Shown here piece by piece: positions 8,644 through 17,139 of a stretch of 64,000 bases of DNA. The notes beneath the pieces are model-generated. The model was not told where the DNA came from. It saw nothing but the letters and a program-made list of their open reading frames with translations, and did no database searches. Positions within the stretch are counted from its first letter, which is position 1; each line of letters starts with the position of its first letter. Position numbers and translations under genes: made by a program. Source of the stretch: JBBROS01 sp963752225 (lineage in GTDB: Bacteria > Pseudomonadota > Alphaproteobacteria > Acetobacterales > Acetobacteraceae); NCBI GenBank assembly GCA_963752225.1, contig CAVVXS010000009.1, positions 124,001-188,000 of the forward strand. The letters are read 5' to 3'.

Positions 8644-10338
8644 ATGTCCGATCCCACCGCGACCTTTCTCGCCGCGCGCGACCTGCTGTTGCGGCACCGC
8701 GGCGACCTCGCCGCCGCGCGGGCCGCGTTCCGCTGGCCGGCGCTCGACCGCTTTAACTGGGCGCTGGACCATTTCGACGTGCTGGCCCGCGGCAACGAGG
8801 CGCCGGCGCTGCGTCTCGTGGGCCCCGGCGACGCCGACGAGACGCTGTCGTTTGCCGCCCTCGCCACCCGCTCGAACCAGGTCGCCAACGGGTTGCGGGC
8901 GCTGGGCGTCCGCCGCGGCGACCGCATCCTGCTGTTGCTGGGCAACGTGCGGCCGCTTTGGGAAACGATGCTGGCCGCGATCAAGCTCGGCGCCGTGGTG
9001 ATCCCGGCCACCACCATGCTGACCACGGACGACCTGCGCGACCGGTTCAGCCGCGGCGGCGTGCAGCATGTGGTCGCCGACGGCGCCCTGGCCGAGCGGT
9101 TCGCGACGATCCCCGGCGCTTACACCCGCGTCGCCGTCGGCGGGGCCGCGGGCTGGACCGACTTCGCCGGGTTCGACGCGGCCAGCGGCACGTTCACGCC
9201 CGATGGCGAGACGCGGGCGACCGATCCGATGCTGCTGTATTTCACGTCCGGTACCACGTCGAAGCCGAAGCTCGTGCTGCACAGCCATCAAAGCTACCCG
9301 GTCGGCCACCTGTCCACGATGTATTGGATCGGGCTGCAGCCCGGCGACGTCCACCTCAACATCTCGTCGCCGGGCTGGGCCAAGCACGCCTGGTCGAGCT
9401 TCTTCGCGCCCTGGAACGCCGGCGCCACCATCCTGATCCTGAACCAGCCCCGGTTCGATGCGCGCGGCCTGCTGGCGGTGCTGGACCGCTGCCGGGTGGA
9501 CACGTTCTGCGCGCCCCCGACGGTGTGGCGCATGCTGGTGCAGGAGGACCTGTCGGCCAGCCGGGTGCATCTGCGCGAGGCGGTCGCCGCCGGGGAGCCG
9601 TTGAACCCCGAGGTGATCGCCCGGATCGAGGCGGCGTGGGGCTTGGTGATCCGCGACGGCTACGGCCAGACCGAGACCACGCTGCAGATCGCCAACACGC
9701 CGGGCCAGACGCTAACGCCGGGCTCGATGGGGCACGCGCTGCCGGGCTACGAGGTGATGCTACTGGACCTGGACGGCGCCCCGGCCGACGAGGGCGAGGT
9801 GGCGCTCAGCCTGACGCCGCCGCCGCTCGGGCTGATGGACGGCTACCTCGGCGAGGACGGCGCGGTGCAGCCGCCGGCGGGCGCATGGTATCGGACCGGC
9901 GACGTCGCGTTGCGCAATCCCGACGGCAGCTTCACCTATGTCGGCCGGGCCGACGACGTGTTCAAAAGCAGCGGCTACCGGATCAGCCCGTTCGAGCTGG
10001 AAAGCGTGCTGATCGAGCATCCGGCGGTGGCCGAGGCCGCGGTGGTGCCGGTCCCGGACCCGACCCGGACGGCGCTGCCGAAGGCATTCGTGGCGCTGGC
10101 CGAGGGGCACGCCCCCGACGCCGCGACGGCCGCCTCGATCTTCGCCCATCTGCGCGAACGGCTGGCACCCTACAAGCGCATCCGGCGGCTGGAGTTCGCC
10201 GAGTTGCCCAAGACGATCTCGGGCAAGATCCGCCGGGTCGAGCTTCGGCGCGCGGAGGCGGCCCGGACCGCGGACGATCGGGCGCCGCGGGAGTTGGAAT
10301 TCGAAGAACGGCCGCCGGCCGGACCGCCCAATGCCTGA
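8644..10338 (+). CDS. AMP-forming acyl-CoA synthetase (medium-chain/benzoate-type)
   Basis: A 564-aa member of the adenylate-forming superfamily, which joins a carboxylic acid to CoA via an acyl-AMP. The phosphate-binding loop YFTSGTTSKPK is at 199-209, the adenine-site motif GYGQTET lies mid-protein, YRTGD and KSSGYRISPFELE mark the hinge and C-terminal lid, and the catalytic lysine is Lys528 in PKTISGKIRR. Overall length and the motif DGYGQTE fit the medium-chain acyl-CoA synthetase group. The acid used cannot be read from the sequence. The ATG at 8644 is the first one placing the N-terminus at normal family length. It stands alone, with the tandem PEP-CTERM genes downstream. Confidence 0.85.
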   Translation: MSDPTATFLAARDLLLRHRGDLAAARAAFRWPALDRFNWALDHFDVLARGNEAPALRLVGPGDADETLSFAALATRSNQVANGLRALGVRRGDRILLLLGNVRPLWETMLAAIKLGAVVIPATTMLTTDDLRDRFSRGGVQHVVADGALAERFATIPGAYTRVAVGGAAGWTDFAGFDAASGTFTPDGETRATDPMLLYFTSGTTSKPKLVLHSHQSYPVGHLSTMYWIGLQPGDVHLNISSPGWAKHAWSSFFAPWNAGATILILNQPRFDARGLLAVLDRCRVDTFCAPPTVWRMLVQEDLSASRVHLREAVAAGEPLNPEVIARIEAAWGLVIRDGYGQTETTLQIANTPGQTLTPGSMGHALPGYEVMLLDLDGAPADEGEVALSLTPPPLGLMDGYLGEDGAVQPPAGAWYRTGDVALRNPDGSFTYVGRADDVFKSSGYRISPFELESVLIEHPAVAEAAVVPVPDPTRTALPKAFVALAEGHAPDAATAASIFAHLRERLAPYKRIRRLEFAELPKTISGKIRRVELRRAEAARTADDRAPRELEFEERPPAGPPNA

Positions 10339-10436
10339 CACACGCACAACTTCTTTTGACATTTCATGGACAAAGCAGTAGGGACGTTCCGGGTGGCGCA
10401 CCGGATGGTGCCCGCGACGGGGAGCGCCTTGCCATC

Positions 10437-11649
10437 ATGACAAGCCTGTCCCGAACAGGTGTGATTGCGTCAGCAGCCGCGGTGGCCGCGCTGATCGGGG
10501 CGGCTATGCCAGCTGCGGCAGCAACCTTCGGCGCCACCGAGCTGAGCAACGACGCCGCCCTCCTCAGCCAGTTCAATCTCGTGAACCTCGGCAATTACAC
10601 GGCTCGGGACGCGACCGCCGACGTGGCCGGGCGTGCAGTGATCGGCGGGACGGCGGCCACGGCCGGCAACCGGTTCTGCAACGCCGCGGCCTGCAGACCG
10701 ACAACGCAGCCCGTGTCGGGAGCTGCCGCCCAACCCTATGGTGCGCTGACCGTGTTCGGCAGCATCACCGGACCGGCGGCGAGCCGCGGCGAGATGGACG
10801 TGGCAGGCAACCTGTCGGCGTCGACCTACGACACCGGGCGCGCGGGCGGCATCAATTTCGGCGGCACCTCGCAGGCGGGAACGGTGTTCCGCAACACGAC
10901 CGAGATCCGCACGCTGCAACCGGCGCTGACCGGCACGGTGCGCGCGGCGGCGCCCGGCAACACCGTCAGTACCGGCGCCCGCTGTCGGCAGCCTGGCCAA
11001 CGTGTTCGCGCCGTTCGGCCGTGCCGCCACGCTCGCCGACGGCTTCGCGAACCCGATGAAGGATCTCAGCGTCGGCCTGGCGAACCTGCCGGGCACGCCC
11101 GGGGTGAAGGCCGAGGCGTTGCCCGGCAACGGCAGCGCGCTGATCGCTGGGCACGACTTCGGTTACGGCTGCAGTGGGGGCGCCTGTGCCAAGTCGTATG
11201 GCGTGGTGCAAACGACGGTGGACCAGCTCGCCAGCCTGTCGAGCTTCAAGGGTGTGGCGGACGGCGGCAACGACGCGACCTTCGTGATCGTCAGCGGCAC
11301 TCTGGCCGACGGCAAGATGCTCCCCAGCCTCGCCAACAACCCGGCCGGCGGCTACGGCAAGGTGCTGTACGATTTCGTCGACGCCTCCGAGCTTCGCTTT
11401 GCGGGCGCCTGGAATGCCAGCATCCTGGCGCCGCTCGCCAACATCACCGTGCAGGGCGGGCGCTTCAACGGCTCCGTCGTGGTCGCCTCGATGACGCAGT
11501 CGGCGATGCTGCTGCAAGGCAACGCCTTCACCGGCGATCTCAGCGGTCTCGGCACGGTGCAGTTCCGCCGGGTGCCGGAACCGGCGTCGCTCGCGCTGCT
11601 CGCGGTGGGCGCGGCCGGGGCGGCTTGGGCACGCCGCCGCCGCAAATAG
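10437..11649 (+). pseudogene. PEP-CTERM choice-of-anchor A family protein, interrupted by a +1 frameshift
   Basis: The 5' part (from ATG 10437) encodes an export signal ending around AAAATFGATEL and the opening LLSQFNLVNLGN. Reading continues to about 10979, where homology to the paralogue at 11786 jumps into the next frame: from AVGSLANVFAPFG (10981) on, the frame runs to TAA 11647-11649. The shift is repaired by removing one C from the CCC at 10978-10980. The 3' part ends with VPEPASLALLAVG and Arg residues, a PEP-CTERM sorting tag recognised by an exosortase. Repaired length would be 403 aa against 423 for the paralogue. The gene could be a true pseudogene or carry a sequencing error. Confidence 0.8.
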
Positions 11650-11702
11650 CGGGCCGGCGCCGCTTTGTCGGCGGACGGCGAAAAGACCTGACAAATCCCG
11701 TT

Positions 11703-11732
11703 TTGACCCCGACTGCCGCCGCCTCCTAGACA
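11703..11732 (+). promoter_or_regulatory. Possible promoter of the second PEP-CTERM gene
   Basis: TTGACC (11703-11708) and TAGACA (11727-11732) are 18 nt apart and lie 54 nt ahead of the gene. The first paralogue has a matching TTTTGACA at 10354-10361 in the equivalent place, also preceded by a CCTGACA, but with a poor -10 box. The shared TTTTGAC block suggests the promoter was duplicated with the gene. Confidence 0.3.
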
Positions 11733-11785
11733 GTGGGGAGGCCGAACTGTGCCGGAACGATCGTGCTGGCGGTGCGCAAGCTGAG

Positions 11786-13057
11786 ATGAGTCACCCGGTC
11801 AAAGTGTCGCCGAAACCCTGGCTGGCCGTTCCAGCCATCCTGGCGGCGCTCGCCCTGCCGTCGGCGGCGCATGCCTCGACCTTTCCGGCAACCGAACTGA
11901 GTTACGACGCCGCGCTGCTCAGCCAATTCAACCTGATCAACCTCGGCAACCTCACCGCCGCCACCTCCCAGACGATCGCCGGACGCGCCTTGGTCGGCGG
12001 CAACGTGACGACTGGCGGCACCGAGACGGTATGTACGGCGGTCGTCACGGCGCTCGGTTGCGGTAACACAACGATGGCTGTGACGTCGGGCACGTCGGCT
12101 GGGGTGAAAACCGCCACCAGCACCTCGTCGAACAGCACGTCCAGCCCGCCGAACTACGGATACGGGGCGCTCACGGTATTCGGCAGCGTCACCGGATCCC
12201 TCACGACAACGGGTGGCGGTGACTTCAACGTTCAGGGCGACCTTGGTGCCGGCACCATCAACCTCAATCAGAAAGGCGGGCTCAACTACGGCGGGGCGTC
12301 GCAGACGGGGACGGCTGCGTCGGGTCCTACCGAGGTCCGCAGGACGGCGAACGGCGCTGGAGGAACGCTCACCAACACGCCGGTCACGTTCACCAGCGAG
12401 AAAGCCGACACCCTTGCGCAAGTCTTCAACCCGTTCGGCACCGCGGCGAGCCTGACCAACAATTTCGTCAACCCCATGACCGATTTGTCGCGCGGCATTG
12501 CCAACCTGCCCGGCACTCCGGGGGTTACCGCACAAGCACTGCCGTTGAACCAGACCACGCTGTTCACCAGCAACACCGCCTACTCCTCGAGCGGAGGGAC
12601 CACCAACCCGAAATATGGCGTGGTGACGACGACCGTCGACAACCTGACCGACGGCACGTTTGCCGGCGTCGCCAACGGCACCGGCAACAATTCGACCTTC
12701 GTCATCGTCACCGGCCAGCTCGGCGCCGGCAAAGCCCTGCCGACGTTGGCAACGACGAACGCCAACGTGCTCTACGACTTCGTGGACGCCACCGAACTCC
12801 GCTTCGCCGGCGCCTGGAACGCCAGCATCCTTGCCCCGCTTGCCACCATCACCAGCATGGGCGGCGCCATCAACGGTTCCGTCGTGGTTGCTTCCATGAC
12901 CCAATCGCAATCGCTCAATGTCGGCAACGTGTTCAACGGCGACTTGAGCGGCCTTAACACCGTGTCGTTCCGCCGCGTGCCGGAACCCGCCTCGCTGGCC
13001 ATGCTCGCCGTCGGCGTCGCCGGCGCCGCGGCGGCACGGCGCCGCCGCCGCGCCTGA
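11786..13057 (+). CDS. PEP-CTERM choice-of-anchor A family exported protein
   Basis: A 423-aa protein with an N-terminal export signal (about residues 10-31), a mature start STFPATELSYDAALLSQFNLINLGN typical of the choice-of-anchor A domain, and a Thr/Ser/Asn/Gly-rich body. It ends with VPEPASLAMLAVGVAGAAAARRRRR: the PEP tag, a hydrophobic stretch and a basic tail, that is, a complete PEP-CTERM signal. Such proteins are processed by an exosortase and displayed on the surface or released, often with exopolysaccharide. No exosortase gene is in the window. It is the intact twin of the frameshifted gene just upstream and clearly arose by tandem duplication. Confidence 0.85.
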   Translation: MSHPVKVSPKPWLAVPAILAALALPSAAHASTFPATELSYDAALLSQFNLINLGNLTAATSQTIAGRALVGGNVTTGGTETVCTAVVTALGCGNTTMAVTSGTSAGVKTATSTSSNSTSSPPNYGYGALTVFGSVTGSLTTTGGGDFNVQGDLGAGTINLNQKGGLNYGGASQTGTAASGPTEVRRTANGAGGTLTNTPVTFTSEKADTLAQVFNPFGTAASLTNNFVNPMTDLSRGIANLPGTPGVTAQALPLNQTTLFTSNTAYSSSGGTTNPKYGVVTTTVDNLTDGTFAGVANGTGNNSTFVIVTGQLGAGKALPTLATTNANVLYDFVDATELRFAGAWNASILAPLATITSMGGAINGSVVVASMTQSQSLNVGNVFNGDLSGLNTVSFRRVPEPASLAMLAVGVAGAAAARRRRRA

Positions 13058-13061
13058 GGCG

Positions 13062-14024
13062 TTACCGCACCAGGTTCGCCGGCGTCCGTCCCGCCAGCAC
13101 TGCGTCGATCCCGTCCAGCACCAGGTGTCCCATCGCGTCGCGGGTCTCGGCCGTGGCGCTGCCCAAATGCGGCAGCAGCACGACGTTCTCGAGCGTCGTG
13201 TAGCGGGGATCAAGCCGCGGCTCGTTGTTGTAGACGTCGAGCCCCGCCGCCGCGACCTGACCCGACGTCAAGGCGTCGACCAGCGCCCCGTCGTCGATCA
13301 GCGTGCCGCGCGCCGCGTTGGCGACCACGGCCCCGCGCGGCAGCTTCGCGATCCGCCCGGCGTCGAGCCAGTGCTTGGTCCCTTCCCCGCCCGGCGCATG
13401 CAGCGACAACACGTCGCAGACCGCCAGGAACGAGTCGTCGTCGTCGTGGAACGTCGCCCCCTGCTCGAGCTCCGGCGGCAGCCGCTGCTGGTCGCGGTAG
13501 TGCACCGCCATGCCGAAGCCGCGCGCCATCCGCGCCAACTCGCGGCCGATGCGGCCCATGCCGAAAATGCCGAGCCGCCGCCCCGACACCAAGGTGCCCA
13601 GCAATTGCGTCGGCGCCCAGCCGTTCCAATGGCCGGCGCGGATCATCCGCTCGCCTTCGCCCGCACGCCGGGCTGCGGCCAGGATCAGCAGCATGGCGCA
13701 CTCCGCGGTCGCGACGCTCAGCACGTCGGGCGTGTTGACCAGCGGGATGCCGCGCGCCTTCAGCGCCGCCAAATCCACGTGATCGTAGCCGACGCTGAAC
13801 GTGCCGACCGCCTTCACGCTGTCGGGCAGCTTGGCCACCACGTCGGCACCGAGCTTCTCCGCCGGGCAGCAGATGAGCGCCGTGGCCCCGTGCGCGCCGG
13901 CGACGATGTCGTCCGCCGTCACCGGGTGGTCGTCGCCGCTGAGGCGCGCGTTGTAATCGCGGGACGCCCGCGCCTCGATGGCGGGCGGCAAGCGGCGGGT
14001 CACATACAGGATCGGCTTGGTCAT
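13062..14024 (-). CDS. D-isomer specific 2-hydroxyacid dehydrogenase (glyoxylate/hydroxypyruvate reductase-like)
   Basis: A 320-aa NAD(P)-dependent dehydrogenase. The nucleotide-binding motif GMGRIG follows GRRLGIF. The catalytic Arg lies in NAARGTL, the Glu in NNEPRLDP and the His in LLPHLGSAT. It reduces a 2-oxo acid such as glyoxylate or hydroxypyruvate, or runs in reverse on a D-2-hydroxyacid. The ATG at 14024 follows the stop of the upstream paralogue by 5 nt and has GGAG ahead of it; a GTG at 14039 is possible but overlaps that gene. It converges on the PEP-CTERM gene. Confidence 0.85.
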   Translation of the reverse strand: MTKPILYVTRRLPPAIEARASRDYNARLSGDDHPVTADDIVAGAHGATALICCPAEKLGADVVAKLPDSVKAVGTFSVGYDHVDLAALKARGIPLVNTPDVLSVATAECAMLLILAAARRAGEGERMIRAGHWNGWAPTQLLGTLVSGRRLGIFGMGRIGRELARMARGFGMAVHYRDQQRLPPELEQGATFHDDDDSFLAVCDVLSLHAPGGEGTKHWLDAGRIAKLPRGAVVANAARGTLIDDGALVDALTSGQVAAAGLDVYNNEPRLDPRYTTLENVVLLPHLGSATAETRDAMGHLVLDGIDAVLAGRTPANLVR

Positions 14025-14029
14025 GCGGT

Positions 14030-14998
14030 TCAGCTCCACAGCGGGTCGATGGCGGGACGTCCGGCCAGCACGGCGGCGATGTTGTCGAGCGCGCGGTTGC
14101 CCATGGCGTTGCGCGTCTCGAGCGTGGCCGAGCCCATGTGCGGCATCAGGAACACGTTCGGCAGCGCCGCCAGGCGGGTGTCGAAGTCGGGCTCGCGCCG
14201 ATACACGTCGAGCCCGGCCGCGAACAGCTGCCCGGACTGCAAGGCGGCGATCAGCGCATCCTCGTCCACCAGCGTGCCGCGCGCCGCATTCACCAGCACG
14301 GCGCCGCGCGGCAGCAGCCCGATGGTCTCGGCGTTCATCAGCTTGTCGGTCGCCGCCCCGCCCGGCGCATGCAGCGACAGCAGCTGGCAGCGCGGCAGCA
14401 GCTCACGCAGCGACGGCACAAATTCGGCGCCGTGCTCGAGCTCGGGCGCGGCGCGGGCCATGTCGGTGTAGAGGATCGTCATCCCGAACCCGCGGCCGCG
14501 CTGCGCCACGGCCCGGCCGATGCGGCCGAAGCCGACAATGCCCAGTGTCTTGCCGCTCGCCTGGATGCCCAGCATCTCGTGCATGCCGAAGCTGCGGCGC
14601 CAGCCCTCCTTCATGATCGCCACGTTCTCCCAAGCCCTGCGGCAGGCGCACAGCAGCAGCATGAAGGCGAGGTCGGCGGTGCAATCGGTCAGCACCTCGG
14701 GCGTGTTGGTGACCACCAAGCCGCGCCCCTTGGCGGCCGCCACGTCCACATGGTCGAAGCCGACGCTGCAGGTCGCGGCCACGCGCACCCGCTCGGGCAG
14801 CCGCTTGATGAAGTCGGCGTTGAGCTTGAGGTTGCTGCTGAAGAACAGCGCCTCCGCCTCGTGCTCCTCGAGGGCGGCGAGCACCTCGTCCGGGCTCGCG
14901 TCGCGCTCGTCGAACACGCGGGCGTCGAACTCGTCCCGCGCCCGGGCCGTCACCGCTTGCGGCACCGGCCGGGCCACCACCAGGCGCTGTTTCGCCAT
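14030..14998 (-). CDS. D-isomer specific 2-hydroxyacid dehydrogenase
   Basis: A 322-aa relative of the next gene with the same layout: SVGFDHVDV before the Rossmann domain, GFGRIG in it, the catalytic Arg in NAARGTL, Glu in RREPDFDT and His in LMPHMGSAT. The pair are tandem duplicates that have diverged considerably and probably act on different 2-oxo or 2-hydroxy acids. GGGAG stands 9 nt ahead of the ATG at 14998. The 74-nt gap to the divergent hydantoinase A gene should contain both promoters, so shared control is plausible. The substrate is not determined. Confidence 0.85.
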   Translation of the reverse strand: MAKQRLVVARPVPQAVTARARDEFDARVFDERDASPDEVLAALEEHEAEALFFSSNLKLNADFIKRLPERVRVAATCSVGFDHVDVAAAKGRGLVVTNTPEVLTDCTADLAFMLLLCACRRAWENVAIMKEGWRRSFGMHEMLGIQASGKTLGIVGFGRIGRAVAQRGRGFGMTILYTDMARAAPELEHGAEFVPSLRELLPRCQLLSLHAPGGAATDKLMNAETIGLLPRGAVLVNAARGTLVDEDALIAALQSGQLFAAGLDVYRREPDFDTRLAALPNVFLMPHMGSATLETRNAMGNRALDNIAAVLAGRPAIDPLWS

Positions 14999-15072
14999 GA
15001 CGTCTTTCTCCCTCGCTGGCGGCCATGATGGCCGGGGTTGCCGCGCGGCGGAAGGGGCGGCAGGTTGTGCAG

Positions 15073-17139
15073 ATGCAGCATGCACGCCTGGCCGTCGATA
15101 TCGGGGGCACCTTCACCGACGTCGCCTTGGAACAAGGCGGCCGCCGCCAAAGCCTCAAGGTGCTCACCACCCCGGCCGAGCCGGAACGCGGCGTGCTCGA
15201 CGGCGTCGGCGCCATCCTGCGGCAAGCCGGGCTCGGGCCGGCCGACGTGGCGATCGTCGTGCATGGCACCACCCTCGCGACCAACGCGATCATTGAGCGC
15301 AAGGGCGCCCGCACCGCGCTCGTCACCACCGAAGGCTTCCGCGACGTGCTCGCGCTGGCCAATGAGAGCCGTTACGACCAGTACGACCTCAACATCACCC
15401 TGCCGCAGCCCTTGGTGCCGCGGCACCTGCGGCTGCCGGTGCCGGAGCGGCTGGACAATCTGGGCAATGTGCTGCTGCCGCTCGACGAGCACGCCGTGGA
15501 CGGGCTTGCCGCCACGTTGCGCGCGGAGCAGGTCGAGAGCATCGCAATCGGCTTCCTGCACAGCTTCACGAACCCGGCGCATGAGCGGCGGGCGCGCGAC
15601 ATCCTGGCCGAGGCGTTGCCCGGCGTGCCGATCAGCCTCTCGTCGGACGTCTCGCCGGAGATGCGGGAATGGGAGCGGTTCAGCACCACGGCCGCCAACG
15701 CCTACGTGCAGCCGCTGATCGCCGGCTACCTCGGCCGGCTCGAGCACGGGCTGCGCGACATGGGGCTCGCGGCGCCGGTCTTCCTGATGCTGAGCGGCGG
15801 CGGGTTGACCACGATCGAAACGGCGCGGCGCTTCCCGATCCGCCTGGTCGAAAGCGGCCCGGCCGGCGGCGCCATCTTCGCCGCCGACATCGCCCGGCAA
15901 TGCGGCCTGCAGCAGGTGCTATCGTTCGACATGGGCGGCACCACCGCCAAAGTCTGCCTGATCGACGGTTTTCAGCCGCAAGCGTCGCGCACTTTCGAGG
16001 TGGCGAGGGTCGGCCGCTTCAAGAAGGGCTCCGGCCTGCCGCTGCGTATCCCTGTCATCGAGATGGTCGAGATCGGCGCCGGCGGCGGCAGCCTCGCCCA
16101 TATCGACCCGCTCGGGCTGATCGCGGTCGGGCCGGAAAGCGCCGGCGCCGATCCGGGCCCGGCCTGCTACGGCCGCGGCGGCGAGCGGCCGGCGGTGACG
16201 GACGCGAACCTGCTGCTCGGCCGCTACGAGCCGGCCCGCTTCGCCGGCGGCAGCATGACGCTCGACACCGAAGCCGCGGCGCGGGCGATGCAGCGGGCCG
16301 TCGGTGGCCCGCTCGGGCTCGAGCCGGGCTTGGCCGCGCTCGGCGTGATCGAGATGGTGGACGAGAACATGGCCAATGCAGCCCGGGTGCACGCGATCGA
16401 ATCCGGCAAGACCTATGCCGGCCGGACGTTGATCGCGTTCGGCGGCGGTGGCCCGGTGCATGGCACCCGGGTCGCGGAAAAGGTCGGGATCGACCGCGTG
16501 CTGGTCCCGGCCGGCGCCGGCGTCGGCAGCGCGATCGGGTTCCTGCGCGCGCCGGTCGGCTACGAGGTGGTCCGCAGCCTGTATCAGCGGCTCGGCACGT
16601 TCGATGTGCGGGCGGTGACGGCGCTGCTCGACGACATGTCGGCCGAGGCGTCGGCGGCGGTGGCGCTCGGCAGTTTCGGCGCCGCGACCACGGAGACGCG
16701 GCTCTCGTTCATGCGCTACGTGGGCCAGGGCCACGAGATCCCGGTGCCGCTGCCGATGCGGGCGCTGGGCGAGGCGGACGTCGATGGGTTGCGCGAGGCG
16801 TTCGACCGCGAATACGCCCGCTTCTACGACCGCCCGGTGCCGGGCTCGGACGTCGAGGTGATGAGCTACGCCGTCACCGTGGCGACCGTGCCCGAGGCCT
16901 GGACCCCGCCGCCGCCCGCCGCCGTGCGTGCCGGCGAGGCACGGCGCCAGCCGGTCCGCGACACCGCCACCGGCGAGGTGGCCGAGTGGGCGGTGCACGA
17001 CCGCGCCACGCTCCCCGTCGGCGCGGCCGTCGCCGGTCCGGCGATCATCGCCGAGGACGAGACCAGCACCCTGGTCGGCCCCGGCTGGACCGCGACGGTC
17101 GACATACGCGGCTACCTCGATCTGCGGAGGACGGCATGA
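15073..17139 (+). CDS. Hydantoinase A / oxoprolinase family subunit
   Basis: A 688-aa ATP-dependent subunit of the hydantoinase/5-oxoprolinase/acetone carboxylase superfamily. Phosphate-binding motifs of the ASKHA fold are clear: VDIGGTFTDVAL near the N-terminus and FDMGGTTAKVCLI mid-protein, with VHGTTLATNAIIERKGA between them. These enzymes use ATP to open a lactam or imide ring (or to carboxylate a ketone) together with a B subunit, the next gene. The ATG at 15073 puts the VDIGGT motif at the usual distance from the start; the in-frame ATG at 15025 would add 16 untypical residues. The exact substrate is not predictable. Confidence 0.85.
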   Translation: MQHARLAVDIGGTFTDVALEQGGRRQSLKVLTTPAEPERGVLDGVGAILRQAGLGPADVAIVVHGTTLATNAIIERKGARTALVTTEGFRDVLALANESRYDQYDLNITLPQPLVPRHLRLPVPERLDNLGNVLLPLDEHAVDGLAATLRAEQVESIAIGFLHSFTNPAHERRARDILAEALPGVPISLSSDVSPEMREWERFSTTAANAYVQPLIAGYLGRLEHGLRDMGLAAPVFLMLSGGGLTTIETARRFPIRLVESGPAGGAIFAADIARQCGLQQVLSFDMGGTTAKVCLIDGFQPQASRTFEVARVGRFKKGSGLPLRIPVIEMVEIGAGGGSLAHIDPLGLIAVGPESAGADPGPACYGRGGERPAVTDANLLLGRYEPARFAGGSMTLDTEAAARAMQRAVGGPLGLEPGLAALGVIEMVDENMANAARVHAIESGKTYAGRTLIAFGGGGPVHGTRVAEKVGIDRVLVPAGAGVGSAIGFLRAPVGYEVVRSLYQRLGTFDVRAVTALLDDMSAEASAAVALGSFGAATTETRLSFMRYVGQGHEIPVPLPMRALGEADVDGLREAFDREYARFYDRPVPGSDVEVMSYAVTVATVPEAWTPPPPAAVRAGEARRQPVRDTATGEVAEWAVHDRATLPVGAAVAGPAIIAEDETSTLVGPGWTATVDIRGYLDLRRTA

